Assembly (NCBI GenBank): GCA_903959905.1
Contig: CAJBYO010000034.1
Coordinates: forward strand, 1 to 56,069
Direction: 5' to 3'
Source of the DNA: an uncultured Bacteroidales bacterium
Lineage (GTDB): Bacteria > Bacteroidota > Bacteroidia > Bacteroidales > FEN-979
Length of the DNA stretch: 56,069 nt
Part shown: one piece after another, positions 48,431 to 56,069 of the stretch
Position numbering within the stretch: position 1 is the stretch's first letter
Layout of the letters: every line of letters begins with the position of its first letter
Notes under the pieces: generated by a model
What the model saw: the letters and a program-made list of their open reading frames with translations, nothing else
Database searches by the model: none
What the model was told of the DNA's origin: nothing
Program-made: the position numbers and the translations under genes

Positions 48431-48941
48431 TGTAAGATCGTATCTCCATTATTTTCAAACCCTGGCGGCCCAACACGTCGACATCCAGGATTTCTATGTG
48501 ATGGATATTAACGAACCCCTCCAGGCGCTCCGCGGCTCCATGAAATTCCCTGCCCTGATCATGAATTCCCTTTCCGGAAATTTCGTTGCCCACAATCTCG
48601 ATAATACCCTCGATGAAACCAAAGGGGGTTTTGTTATTCTCGGGCACCTGGATAATGTCGATGATTTTTCCGGTGAAATGTTACTGCTCCAACACATGAA
48701 ACAAATCGGCCAGGCAATCATTTCCCGCATGAATTACGACCTGATGAAATGCGAGCCACGCGCAACCAAAGCCATTATTGGATTTCGTATCAGCTCTGTT
48801 TCCTATCAGATGGTTGATGGCATCTTTGATAACTGCTTCGGATTCCTGTTTTCTTTCAGGCTCTTTTCAAGCATTGATCTTTCCTACAACCCTGATCAAT
48901 GGGACATAAACAAACCCGCTGACGAAGGATTTCAGTATTAA
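48423..48941 (+). CDS. Phage late protein, tail-completion candidate
   Basis: 172 residues from the ATG at 48423 (the longer frame from 48357 lies inside the previous gene). MTDVRSYLHYFQTLAAQHVD at the start, beta strands KFPALIMNSL and GFVILGHL, and a final domain GFRISSVSYQMVDGIFDNCF. It precedes late promoter 5 and the HK97-gp10-like gene, where tail terminator or completion proteins are usually found. Assignment by position only. Confidence 0.5.
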   Translation: MTDVRSYLHYFQTLAAQHVDIQDFYVMDINEPLQALRGSMKFPALIMNSLSGNFVAHNLDNTLDETKGGFVILGHLDNVDDFSGEMLLLQHMKQIGQAIISRMNYDLMKCEPRATKAIIGFRISSVSYQMVDGIFDNCFGFLFSFRLFSSIDLSYNPDQWDINKPADEGFQY

Positions 48942-48949
48942 CTGTGTCC

Positions 48950-48980
48950 TTTATTTCTGATCGTTTCATTATTTCCTTTG
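48950..48980 (+). promoter_or_regulatory. Late promoter 5 (GTCCTTTAT / TTCCTTTG)
   Basis: TTTA at 48950-48953, 19 nt, TTCCTTTG at 48973-48980, then CCTGAA and the ATG at 48987. Confidence 0.6.
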
Positions 48981-48986
48981 CCTGAA

Positions 48987-49415
48987 ATGGATAAAAGGAA
49001 ACTTACTACCCTGGAGGTCGCAGACGCCTGGGCTTTTTTCACTATCAGGATCTGGAAGGAAAAACTCCAGAAGCTGCGCATCGGGCATACCGGAGAGCTT
49101 GAATCCTCATTCTTCAAAGAAATAATCGGAACCCCTGATGGCGGGGTGATCTCGATTCAATTCGCATTCAAATATTCCGGGAAGTTTGTTGATATGGGTG
49201 TCGGCAAAGGCACCAAAATAGGAGGGGTAGGCGAAAACCGGACTTCCCGGGCACTGGAGGGCCGAATGCTTGGCAACCGCAGGCGGCCTAAAAAATGGTA
49301 TGGTAAAACCTTTTACGCAGAAGTCGCTACGCTTAAAGAAATTCTGGCAAAAGAATACGGCCACAAAGGCAGCCTGGTGATCGCAGAAAATATTGGGGAT
49401 AATTCAATACGGTAA
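48987..49415 (+). CDS. Tail-assembly protein upstream of tape measure
   Basis: About 142 residues from the ATG at 48987 (a TTG 9 nt upstream overlaps the promoter). LKEILAKEYGHKGSLVIAENI ends the protein; the middle has GVISIQFAFKYSGKFVDMGV and GKGTKIGGVGENRTSRA followed by a basic stretch RMLGNRRRPKKWYGKTF, the pattern of HK97 gp10-like minor tail proteins. It is two bases before the tape measure gene. Confidence 0.55.
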   Translation: MDKRKLTTLEVADAWAFFTIRIWKEKLQKLRIGHTGELESSFFKEIIGTPDGGVISIQFAFKYSGKFVDMGVGKGTKIGGVGENRTSRALEGRMLGNRRRPKKWYGKTFYAEVATLKEILAKEYGHKGSLVIAENIGDNSIR

Positions 49416-49417
49416 AT

Positions 49418-52400
49418 ATGTCAAACAACGAAATCGCCAGGGCAGAAGTAATTCTCAATGGCCAGAAAGCAAATGCAACCCTCAAAGAACTTGAGAATTC
49501 AGCAAAGGCGCTCAATGCAGAACTGAGGAAAATGGACCCCAATTCTGCAGCTTTCGCAAAACGTACTGAAGAATTTCAGGCCGTTAAAAAGCGAATAGGT
49601 GATGTAAAGCAGGAAATCATCGGAACCCAGTCTGCCATGGGGAAATTTGCTGACTGGTCAAATAAATACTTTCAGGGTCTCACCATCATTGCTGCAGCTT
49701 TTACCGGTGTTGGAATGGCCATCGCAGGGCTTGTCAAAAATGCCGGTGATCTGAGCGATTCCCTGGCCAACATCCGCAAGACAACCGGGATGACGGCCGA
49801 TGAAGTCAGCAATCTCAATTCAGAATTAAAAAAGATCGATACCCGTACCTCCAGGGAAGAGCTTCGCCAGATAGCCAACGTTGCCGGCCAGCTTGGCATT
49901 GAGAAAAAGTCTATTCTTTCCTTTACGGATTCAATTGACAAGCTGAACGTCGCCCTTGGGGATGAAATGCAAGGTGGCGCTGAAGGTGTTGCTACAACCA
50001 TGGGAACGCTTCGCAACGTTCTTACCGACATGAAAACCGGTGATGTAGCTGATGACCTTCTTCGCATCGGAAATGCGATCAACGAATTAGCCGCTTCCGG
50101 ATTCGCTACTGCTCCCGTAGTTGCTGACTTCGCCAACCGCATCGGGGGTGTTGGGATTAACCTTGGCCTTACTTCTGATGAAGTCCTGGGCCTGTCTGCA
50201 ACCATGCAGGAACTTTCCATCAACACGGAACGTGGCGGTACTGCCATGGTTAAGATCCTTGCCAAAATGACCACCAATACCGACGAATTCGCAAAGGTCG
50301 CCGGTCTGCCACTGGAAGAATTTACCCAATTGGTAAATACCAACCTTTACGGTGCTTTTATCAAGGTCCTGGAAGGATCGAAGAGGGCAGGAGAGGGGGC
50401 AACGGTACTGGGAAGGATGATTAAGGAAATGGAAATATCCGGCATCGGTGCCAGTGAGGTTTTCTCCAAACTTGGTTCAAACACAGATTTACTTTCCCAG
50501 AAAGTACTTCAAACGGGAACCGCTTTGCAGACAACTTCAGGCGTTCTTGCTGAATTCGATATTAAGAATTCTACGCTTGGCGCTACACTGAACAAGCTTG
50601 GCAAGGACTTTAACTCTCTGATGTCTTCTGCAACTCTGATCAGTATAATCAAATCAGGGGTCATGGTTGTTGCTGATCTTATTGCCTGGTTAAAAGTGCT
50701 TCCTAAAACAATCAAATACAACCAGGTTGCCCTCACCATCCTTGCAGGTGCTATCGGGGTCTGGATAGCGGCCATGACACGAAGCCTTCAGATTTCTGCC
50801 CTCAATATCCTTTTAATGAAAGAAGGGATCCTGCTGAAAATAAAGGATGCCGTCGTTTTGGAAGCGCTGATCATCAAGGAGCGCCTTATGACTTTTGCAA
50901 AGACAGAAGGCACCGTGGCTTCAAAACTTGCAACAATCGCTCAATGGGCCTGGAACGCTGCTATGAGCGCGAATCCGATCGGCCTTGTAATTGCCGGAAT
51001 TACAGCCCTTGTTGCCGCCATCAAGTATTATGATTCGACCAACCGCAGCGCCATGGCCACCGAAGCAATAAAGCTGTCTTCGATGAGCCGCATGGATGTG
51101 ACCAACCGACTGCTCGCATCCTCCTATGAATTGATCAATAATCAGATCCGCAAACTCAATGAGCTTTCCATCCAGGAGAAGGCCGACCTTAAAGAGAAAA
51201 TTGCTTCTTCCATCAAGCTTGCTGAAATTGAACTCTCCATGATGCAGGCAAGGAAACAAAAAGCAAATGATAGTGGTCAGGCAACCCTTGGTCAAAAGGT
51301 ATGGAATTACGTCAAAAGTTCTTCCGCTGCCGATGGTACTGCCATGAATCAGGAGGATGCAAAAGCCAACGGCGCTGAAGCTGCTGCAGCGTATGACGCT
51401 GGCATCACAAAGCTTCGTGAAAACCTTGATAGATTGAAAGGTACCCAAACAGAACTTTTGAATATCACCAATGCCGAAGCCAATGCCGATGCAATCCTGG
51501 GAAAATCACTTGATAATCTCGAAGAGAAATTATCGAAGCTTCAAACAGCCAGGAAAAACACCGTGGCCGGCAGTGAAGATTATCTGAGGATCCAGGAGAA
51601 GATCAAAGGTGTTCAGATTGAGATTTCAAAGTTTGACACCAGTGACAAGACAACTGAAGAGGACAAAAAAAAGGCGAAAAACGAAGCCCTTAAAACATCT
51701 TATGAGAAACTTGGCACTGAAATAAAAGAATACATCGCCCTTCTGCAGGATCAGGTAACAAAGGATCCTGCCCAGGCCGCTGTTACGGCAAAGAAAATAA
51801 AAGCGCTTCAGGAAGAAAAAGCAAAGATTGATGCACTGGTTGAATCAATGGTCGATCTTAAAAGTGCCGTCGGCAAGACCGACTATGATCAGCTGATCGA
51901 GGACTTGAAAAAATACAATGCCCTCCTTCAGGACCAGGTGATCAATGATCCCGCGCAGGCTGCCATTACTGCCGAGAAAATCAAACGGCTCACCGAAGAA
52001 AAACAAAAGATCGATGAGCTGATCAAATCAATGACAGAGATGAAGGAACTCAGTATTGATGAGATGCTTTATCAAATGTCCGATGGACAGCTTGGCGGCC
52101 GCGAAGAAACGCAGAAGGAATCCTGGGACCGCACAACAGAAGGGTTGCTTGGTTCTTTCGATGGTTCGGATGAGGAAGATCCTCAGATGAAAGCAGAAAG
52201 AGAAGGGTATGCAACTGCAAAATTTGTTAAAGATGCCGAAGAGGTTCTTGTCTATGCAAATGTTGTAAAAGATACCCTAGGCGCGCTCGATGACTGGATG
52301 AGCAACAAGGAAAATCTTGAGCTTGCCCGGGATGAATCCAACAATGAAAAAAAGGCTAAAAACCTTAAAGGGCGTCTCAATGCCGGGATGATCACGCAAA

Positions 52401-53065
52401 AGCAGTACGATACCGCTATTGCTAAAATGGACGATGATCTGGCCAAAAAGAAACGCAAAATCGAGCATGATCAGGCTGTGCGGGGTAAGGCCATGGCCGT
52501 GATCCAGGCTGGTATCAACGTGGCGCAGGGCATCACCGCCGCCCTTGGCGGAACTCCCCCGGCCTCATATGTGCTTGCAGCCATAACAGGCGTTCTTGGC
52601 GCCATTCAGATTGCCGCCATTTTGGGGGCAGAAGTTCCACAAGCTGCCAAAGGTCGCTACAATGTTACCGGCCGGGATGATGGTCGGTTGTACCAGAACG
52701 TTCCCTGGGTCGGGACCGCAACAACCGGACTTTATGCAACTCCCACACTCATTTCCGAAGCCGGTCCCGAGTATGTCATTGATGCTAAAACAACAAAAAA
52801 TCTGCAGATGAATTATCCCGGTGTCATTGATGCGATCAATTATGCTCGGGTCCCGCAATTTGCTTCTGGAAATTATCCGCAAAATTCGTCTTCATCCGCT
52901 CAGGTTCAACAAGATCAGACAATGTTCCAGGAAGGTCTTTTAGGAGCACTCAACGAATTCAACAACCATGCGCGAAACGGCATCCGCACCTTTGTTGTTT
53001 ATGATGATGTCCGCGATTCTGCCAATACAATCAATGAAATTGAAAATAGCGTAAAAACGAATTAA
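49418..53065 (+). CDS. Tail tape measure protein
   Basis: 1215 residues. The N-terminal 80 residues are helical with ALNAELRKMDPNSAAFAKRTEE; hydrophobic segments near 88-108 (LTIIAAAFTGVGMAIAGLV), 415-450 and 1020-1060 alternate with long coiled coils, as in TP901-type tape measure proteins. Residues about 120-300 match the conserved phage-tail domain (IRKTTGMTADEVSNLNSELKKI, MGTLRNVLTDMK, FANRIGGVG). A 61-residue unit is duplicated near 773 and 834. Length suggests a siphovirus tail of roughly 180 nm if 0.15 nm per residue holds, an estimate from general knowledge. Confidence 0.9.
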   Translation: MSNNEIARAEVILNGQKANATLKELENSAKALNAELRKMDPNSAAFAKRTEEFQAVKKRIGDVKQEIIGTQSAMGKFADWSNKYFQGLTIIAAAFTGVGMAIAGLVKNAGDLSDSLANIRKTTGMTADEVSNLNSELKKIDTRTSREELRQIANVAGQLGIEKKSILSFTDSIDKLNVALGDEMQGGAEGVATTMGTLRNVLTDMKTGDVADDLLRIGNAINELAASGFATAPVVADFANRIGGVGINLGLTSDEVLGLSATMQELSINTERGGTAMVKILAKMTTNTDEFAKVAGLPLEEFTQLVNTNLYGAFIKVLEGSKRAGEGATVLGRMIKEMEISGIGASEVFSKLGSNTDLLSQKVLQTGTALQTTSGVLAEFDIKNSTLGATLNKLGKDFNSLMSSATLISIIKSGVMVVADLIAWLKVLPKTIKYNQVALTILAGAIGVWIAAMTRSLQISALNILLMKEGILLKIKDAVVLEALIIKERLMTFAKTEGTVASKLATIAQWAWNAAMSANPIGLVIAGITALVAAIKYYDSTNRSAMATEAIKLSSMSRMDVTNRLLASSYELINNQIRKLNELSIQEKADLKEKIASSIKLAEIELSMMQARKQKANDSGQATLGQKVWNYVKSSSAADGTAMNQEDAKANGAEAAAAYDAGITKLRENLDRLKGTQTELLNITNAEANADAILGKSLDNLEEKLSKLQTARKNTVAGSEDYLRIQEKIKGVQIEISKFDTSDKTTEEDKKKAKNEALKTSYEKLGTEIKEYIALLQDQVTKDPAQAAVTAKKIKALQEEKAKIDALVESMVDLKSAVGKTDYDQLIEDLKKYNALLQDQVINDPAQAAITAEKIKRLTEEKQKIDELIKSMTEMKELSIDEMLYQMSDGQLGGREETQKESWDRTTEGLLGSFDGSDEEDPQMKAEREGYATAKFVKDAEEVLVYANVVKDTLGALDDWMSNKENLELARDESNNEKKAKNLKGRLNAGMITQKQYDTAIAKMDDDLAKKKRKIEHDQAVRGKAMAVIQAGINVAQGITAALGGTPPASYVLAAITGVLGAIQIAAILGAEVPQAAKGRYNVTGRDDGRLYQNVPWVGTATTGLYATPTLISEAGPEYVIDAKTTKNLQMNYPGVIDAINYARVPQFASGNYPQNSSSSAQVQQDQTMFQEGLLGALNEFNNHARNGIRTFVVYDDVRDSANTINEIENSVKTN

Positions 53066-53066
53066 C

Positions 53067-54713
53067 ATGCTGACACTTTTTGTAAACAATACTTCACTCG
53101 ACCTGTCAAAAGATGTTTCAATTACATTGAAATTCTCTTCCCCGATTTTCAATACCATCGGGGATCATACCTATCCATTCAAACTGCCGGCCACACCCTT
53201 AAATGTTTCAGTCCTGGGCTTCAAGCACAGGATTGAAAACGCAACGGATCCCTTCCAGGTCTTCGATGCTTCACTTGAATGGAACGGTATTTTGATCCTC
53301 AAGGGCACACTTCGGATTTTGAAAGCACAATCCGATTTCTACGAAGCCACCCTCTATATGGATAAAGGAGATTTCTTTTACCGTCGTAAACTCATGACCC
53401 TGCAGGATATCGATTACGGAGAGCTTGAATGGTCGAATGTCAATGAAAAAATGGCTTATTTCAATGACTGCCGCAACTATTCATATCCGGAGCGCAAAAT
53501 ATGCTTTCCGATGATCCTCAATAAAAGTTACTACGAAACACCGCCCAACCCGGACCCTTTTTTTGAGTATATGAATAATTATCTTGGAATGAATTTAATC
53601 CCAACAGTTGCCATCGTTGGATTTCCTGACAGTTTCAGAACCACTCTCGTTCCTATGCTTTACTTCAGGCATGTTCTTTCCCTTGTCTTTGAAAAGTTAG
53701 AGTACTCTCTCGATGATTCATTCTTTGCAACGGATCCCGATTATAATAAACTCGTCATTTATAACAATGTTGATTGCAATGGCCTTGTAACAGGCCCCTT
53801 CAATTATGATGTTCTCAAAGTTCATCTCGGGTACCACGTTCCCCTGATGACCATAAACGAATTTTTATCCGGCCTTGAAGTCTTTTTCAATATTCGTTTT
53901 TTTGTGAACAACATCACCAAAACGGTCAAAATCGTTTCGGTTGATACCATTGTGAAATCAAATGATTTCGTTGAATTCTCAAGGGATGTTTCAACCATTT
54001 ACACCGAAATCGGGGATCCCATCACTGGATTTCAGCTTAGAATGAATATGGATTCCGATGATGAATTCTGGGGCTACATGAAAGCTTCAGAAGAATCTAC
54101 GCTTTCACGCATCAAAGGGGCTGTTGATTCTGTTTCTGAACTCCCACCATGGCCCGGGGCCCAGGACATCGATCTTCGTTTTGTAAGAAATGAAAATCGG
54201 TTTTATTTGATGATAAATCGTACCTGGGCGGCTTCATTTATTGGTACAACCAGCCTTGCCTTGCTTTCAGAATACATCTACAAAGAAAGCTCTAAAACAA
54301 TCGAAACCAGTTTTTCAACGCTCATGAATCAAACCCTTTCTCCTTTTGATGGAGTGGTCGGTAATGCCATGGCTAATTGGAAAGAAACCACCCCGAAACT
54401 TTTCTTCGTGCAGAAGATTACCAACCAATTTGATGAAAGAGTCATCGCAATAAATTACAATGGCAGTAAATCGCTTTTCTTCGGCCAGGATCACGGTTTG
54501 TTTCCGACACATTACCAAGCGTTTTGTGATTTTCAAATGAACTCCAAAGCTGTTAAGATCGTCAAGCAAATGAGCCTTCTTGACCTTAATCAGCTCGACT
54601 TTTCAAAAAAATATATGATCAATGGCAATAACTATTTGCTTTCAGAGGTACAGGTTTCCATCACCAATTCAGGGATAAAGCCGGCAAGTATTAAAGCTTT
54701 CACCTGCCTTTAG
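53067..54713 (+). CDS. Tail protein after tape measure (distal tail / hub candidate)
   Basis: 548 residues, beta-rich. Starts MLTLFVNNTSLDLSKDVSIT with DHTYPFKLPATPLNVSVLGF, and later VPLMTINEFLSGLEVFFNIRF and FSRDVSTIYTEIGD, which resembles a gp27-like hub pattern (a domain that repeats strands then TINEFL). One base after the tape measure stop. In siphoviruses this place holds the distal tail or hub protein; the exact role is not settled. No receptor-binding repeats seen. Confidence 0.6.
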   Translation: MLTLFVNNTSLDLSKDVSITLKFSSPIFNTIGDHTYPFKLPATPLNVSVLGFKHRIENATDPFQVFDASLEWNGILILKGTLRILKAQSDFYEATLYMDKGDFFYRRKLMTLQDIDYGELEWSNVNEKMAYFNDCRNYSYPERKICFPMILNKSYYETPPNPDPFFEYMNNYLGMNLIPTVAIVGFPDSFRTTLVPMLYFRHVLSLVFEKLEYSLDDSFFATDPDYNKLVIYNNVDCNGLVTGPFNYDVLKVHLGYHVPLMTINEFLSGLEVFFNIRFFVNNITKTVKIVSVDTIVKSNDFVEFSRDVSTIYTEIGDPITGFQLRMNMDSDDEFWGYMKASEESTLSRIKGAVDSVSELPPWPGAQDIDLRFVRNENRFYLMINRTWAASFIGTTSLALLSEYIYKESSKTIETSFSTLMNQTLSPFDGVVGNAMANWKETTPKLFFVQKITNQFDERVIAINYNGSKSLFFGQDHGLFPTHYQAFCDFQMNSKAVKIVKQMSLLDLNQLDFSKKYMINGNNYLLSEVQVSITNSGIKPASIKAFTCL

Positions 54714-54718
54714 TGTCC

Positions 54719-54749
54719 TTTATCCTGCAACCTCATTTTTTTATTATTG
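54719..54749 (+). promoter_or_regulatory. Late promoter 6 (GTCCTTTAT / TATTATTG)
   Basis: TTTA at 54719-54722, 19 nt, TATTATTG at 54742-54749, then CGCC and the ATG at 54754, the same CGCC-ATG ending as promoter 4. Confidence 0.6.
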
Positions 54750-54753
54750 CGCC

Positions 54754-55935
54754 ATGATTACGATCCAAACCACACCACCAGAAACCTTTTTCGCCGGGAA
54801 CCCTGTTCTCTTTGGAATAAATTCAACCAGCCTTCATTCTCATTACGGGCGCCATTGCCAGTTTTATCTTGTTATTTCAGCAGCTGATACAACCCCTGAT
54901 CACACCCTTACGTTTGCATTTCCTGACAAAACCGTCATTTTCACTACGAAATCACTTCCCGATGATTCCGGCCTGCAGATCCGCACTGCGTTTAATTCTG
55001 CAGACTGGGCTACCTGGGCGCAGACTGTTTTCAATTGCCTGTTATCGAACATGGATATCTCTTCCCGCTTTCAGATCACCATCGAAGAAGCAGGTTCCAG
55101 CAACCGGGTTCTTTTTCTGAAAGCTCACAAGGAAGGTATAGCCTCTTCTGTAGTTGTAACCTCCCACCTTACTACCGCCACAGTCTATACTTACATCAGC
55201 GGCATCGATTCAATTTTCAGAAACAACTTCTCCATTGTGGCCGGGATCTGGAATGAAAGCATGATTCAGATCGCGCAGGATATCAAACCGGTAAATGCCA
55301 GTGGAGATGTTACTTTCAATTTTTCCGAATACCTCAGCACCTTCCTGATCAATGTTTCCACACCTCGTTTCACCTGGCCATTCAACCCGCTTAAATTATA
55401 TTGCATTTTCACAAATTACGTTCTTCCTTTTTATGCCGGATTTGCTGAGCGTTGGGATGGTGTTACCAGGATGATCTATTTCGATACCATTCGCAATGCC
55501 TTTCCCGGGGGGCTGAACCGTGAAACAATGGTAGCCTATAACGCGGCTTCTCTCAACTTTTTCAATGTTGCAGAAAATCTCCTGAGTTTCATGACCTGGG
55601 CGCCGCTTGTCAAGCAAACCAGTAAAACCACCCCGGAACTTCTTTTTTTCTACGTTATTTCAAAAGCACCATTCGATAACATTGATCTGGCTGTTGCTGT
55701 TTCATTCACAGACGGGACCAGTGATACTTTCTTGACGAATATATCCCTTGCCGGAGATATGAGTTTTGCCATTTCAAATGTCGTTATTGAATTGTCTGTT
55801 GGATTTGAACACCTCGATCTGGCCGGCCGCTATCCTGCAAAAACAGTTTCACAGTGGGCTGTAAAATTGTCAAATCAAGATCTTCACCTTGATACTGAAA
55901 TCCGCACATTCATTCTCGATAATAAATTCCACTAG
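54754..55935 (+). CDS. Phage tail/appendage protein, unknown
   Basis: 393 residues, beta-rich with Ser/Thr-rich strands (YLVISAADTTPDHTLTFAFP, SIVAGIWNESMIQIAQDI, FYVISKAPFDNIDLAVAV). It ends with ELSVGFEHLDLAGRYPAKTV, a possible attachment module. Last plus-strand gene of the phage block; downstream only 24 nt separate it from the opposite-strand gene. A structural protein of the tail tip is likely from its place; receptor binding is speculative. Confidence 0.5.
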   Translation: MITIQTTPPETFFAGNPVLFGINSTSLHSHYGRHCQFYLVISAADTTPDHTLTFAFPDKTVIFTTKSLPDDSGLQIRTAFNSADWATWAQTVFNCLLSNMDISSRFQITIEEAGSSNRVLFLKAHKEGIASSVVVTSHLTTATVYTYISGIDSIFRNNFSIVAGIWNESMIQIAQDIKPVNASGDVTFNFSEYLSTFLINVSTPRFTWPFNPLKLYCIFTNYVLPFYAGFAERWDGVTRMIYFDTIRNAFPGGLNRETMVAYNAASLNFFNVAENLLSFMTWAPLVKQTSKTTPELLFFYVISKAPFDNIDLAVAVSFTDGTSDTFLTNISLAGDMSFAISNVVIELSVGFEHLDLAGRYPAKTVSQWAVKLSNQDLHLDTEIRTFILDNKFH

Positions 55936-55959
55936 TGTCCAATTAATTTTTTTCGACAA

Positions 55960-56069
55960 TCAATACGTAAAGGCAAATTCAAGTTGAGTGTTTTTTTCAC
56001 CGATATCATCAATAATCTCGGAGGTCAGGAAAAGGTCTCTGATAGGCGTTTTGTCTGTCAGAACTCTGC
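55960..56069 (-). CDS. C-terminal end of an outer-membrane-like protein (partial)
   Basis: Minus-strand frame closing with TGA (forward TCA at 55960-55962), translating to a C-terminus ending EIIDDIGEKNTQLEFAFTY. The final alternating pattern with a terminal aromatic residue is what one sees at the last strand of an outer-membrane barrel. The start is outside the window. Opposite orientation to the phage genes and outer-membrane character suggest that host sequence resumes here, so the phage block may end between 55936 and 55960. Weak call because only 35 residues are visible. Confidence 0.45.
   Translation of the reverse strand, partial: RVLTDKTPIRDLFLTSEIIDDIGEKNTQLEFAFTY

Overview
The window is a Bacteroidetes (probably Bacteroidales) chromosome segment carrying a large phage-derived block. 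The evidence for the host is the rpmG-DUF4295-ftsY-rimO neighbourhood, type IX secretion (T9SS) C-terminal sorting domains, a TonB receptor next to a surface beta-propeller lipoprotein, and promoters of the Bacteroidetes form TTTG-N19-TAnnTTTG with few Shine-Dalgarno sites.

Host part (1 to about 13.3 kb): ribosomal protein L33, a DUF4295 protein, FtsY and RimO; a MORN-type repeat protein and a hotdog thioesterase; a T9SS-sorted protein, a TonB-dependent receptor and a YncE-like lipoprotein that look like one uptake locus (possibly corrinoid, inferred); a NUDIX CoA pyrophosphatase, ClpS, a steroid-5-alpha-reductase-like membrane protein, an extended SDR and an SRPBCC/GyrI-like protein. A 300-nt stretch at 9.96-10.26 kb is rich in complementary arms and looks like a large structured RNA, perhaps part of a group II intron.

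Phage part (about 13.4 to 55.95 kb): a zeta-like kinase/small-protein pair flanked by a duplicated operator region; a divergent repressor/early-gene switch at 14.9-15.4 kb with palindromic operators; a primase/helicase-like ATPase followed by iterons; a head module (S49 protease with a scaffold-like tail, major capsid protein); three coupled glycosyltransferases; a PLD-like protein, small and large terminase; an accessory zone (33-43.9 kb) with RadC, ArdC, two proteins ending in SSB-like acidic tips and several small unknowns; then portal, connector, a holin-like protein, a candidate unimolecular spanin, tape measure and tail proteins. No integrase, transposase or endolysin was recognised. A partial minus-strand gene at the right edge may be host again.

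Three layers of organisation go beyond the genes. (1) In the accessory zone, genes are separated by recurrent modules: a terminator, an A/T hairpin with covarying arms, a multi-stem leader element (5 copies, compensatory changes) and a SD-sequestering hairpin with possible pseudoknot placed 8-9 nt before the start codon (4 copies). (2) Two AT-rich single-gene segments at 23.6-26.4 kb are bounded by attC-like sites whose R'' box is the exact complement of the first bases of the same segment, the rule for integron gene cassettes; degenerate relatives flank AT-rich genes at 36.3-38.9 kb. (3) Six promoters with the form CCTTTA(C/T)-N-TAnnnTTG, always 19 nt between TTTA and the -7 box, precede the morphogenesis operons, most 4-6 nt before the ATG, implying near-leaderless late mRNAs. 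All functional names come from reading motifs by eye; no database search was made.
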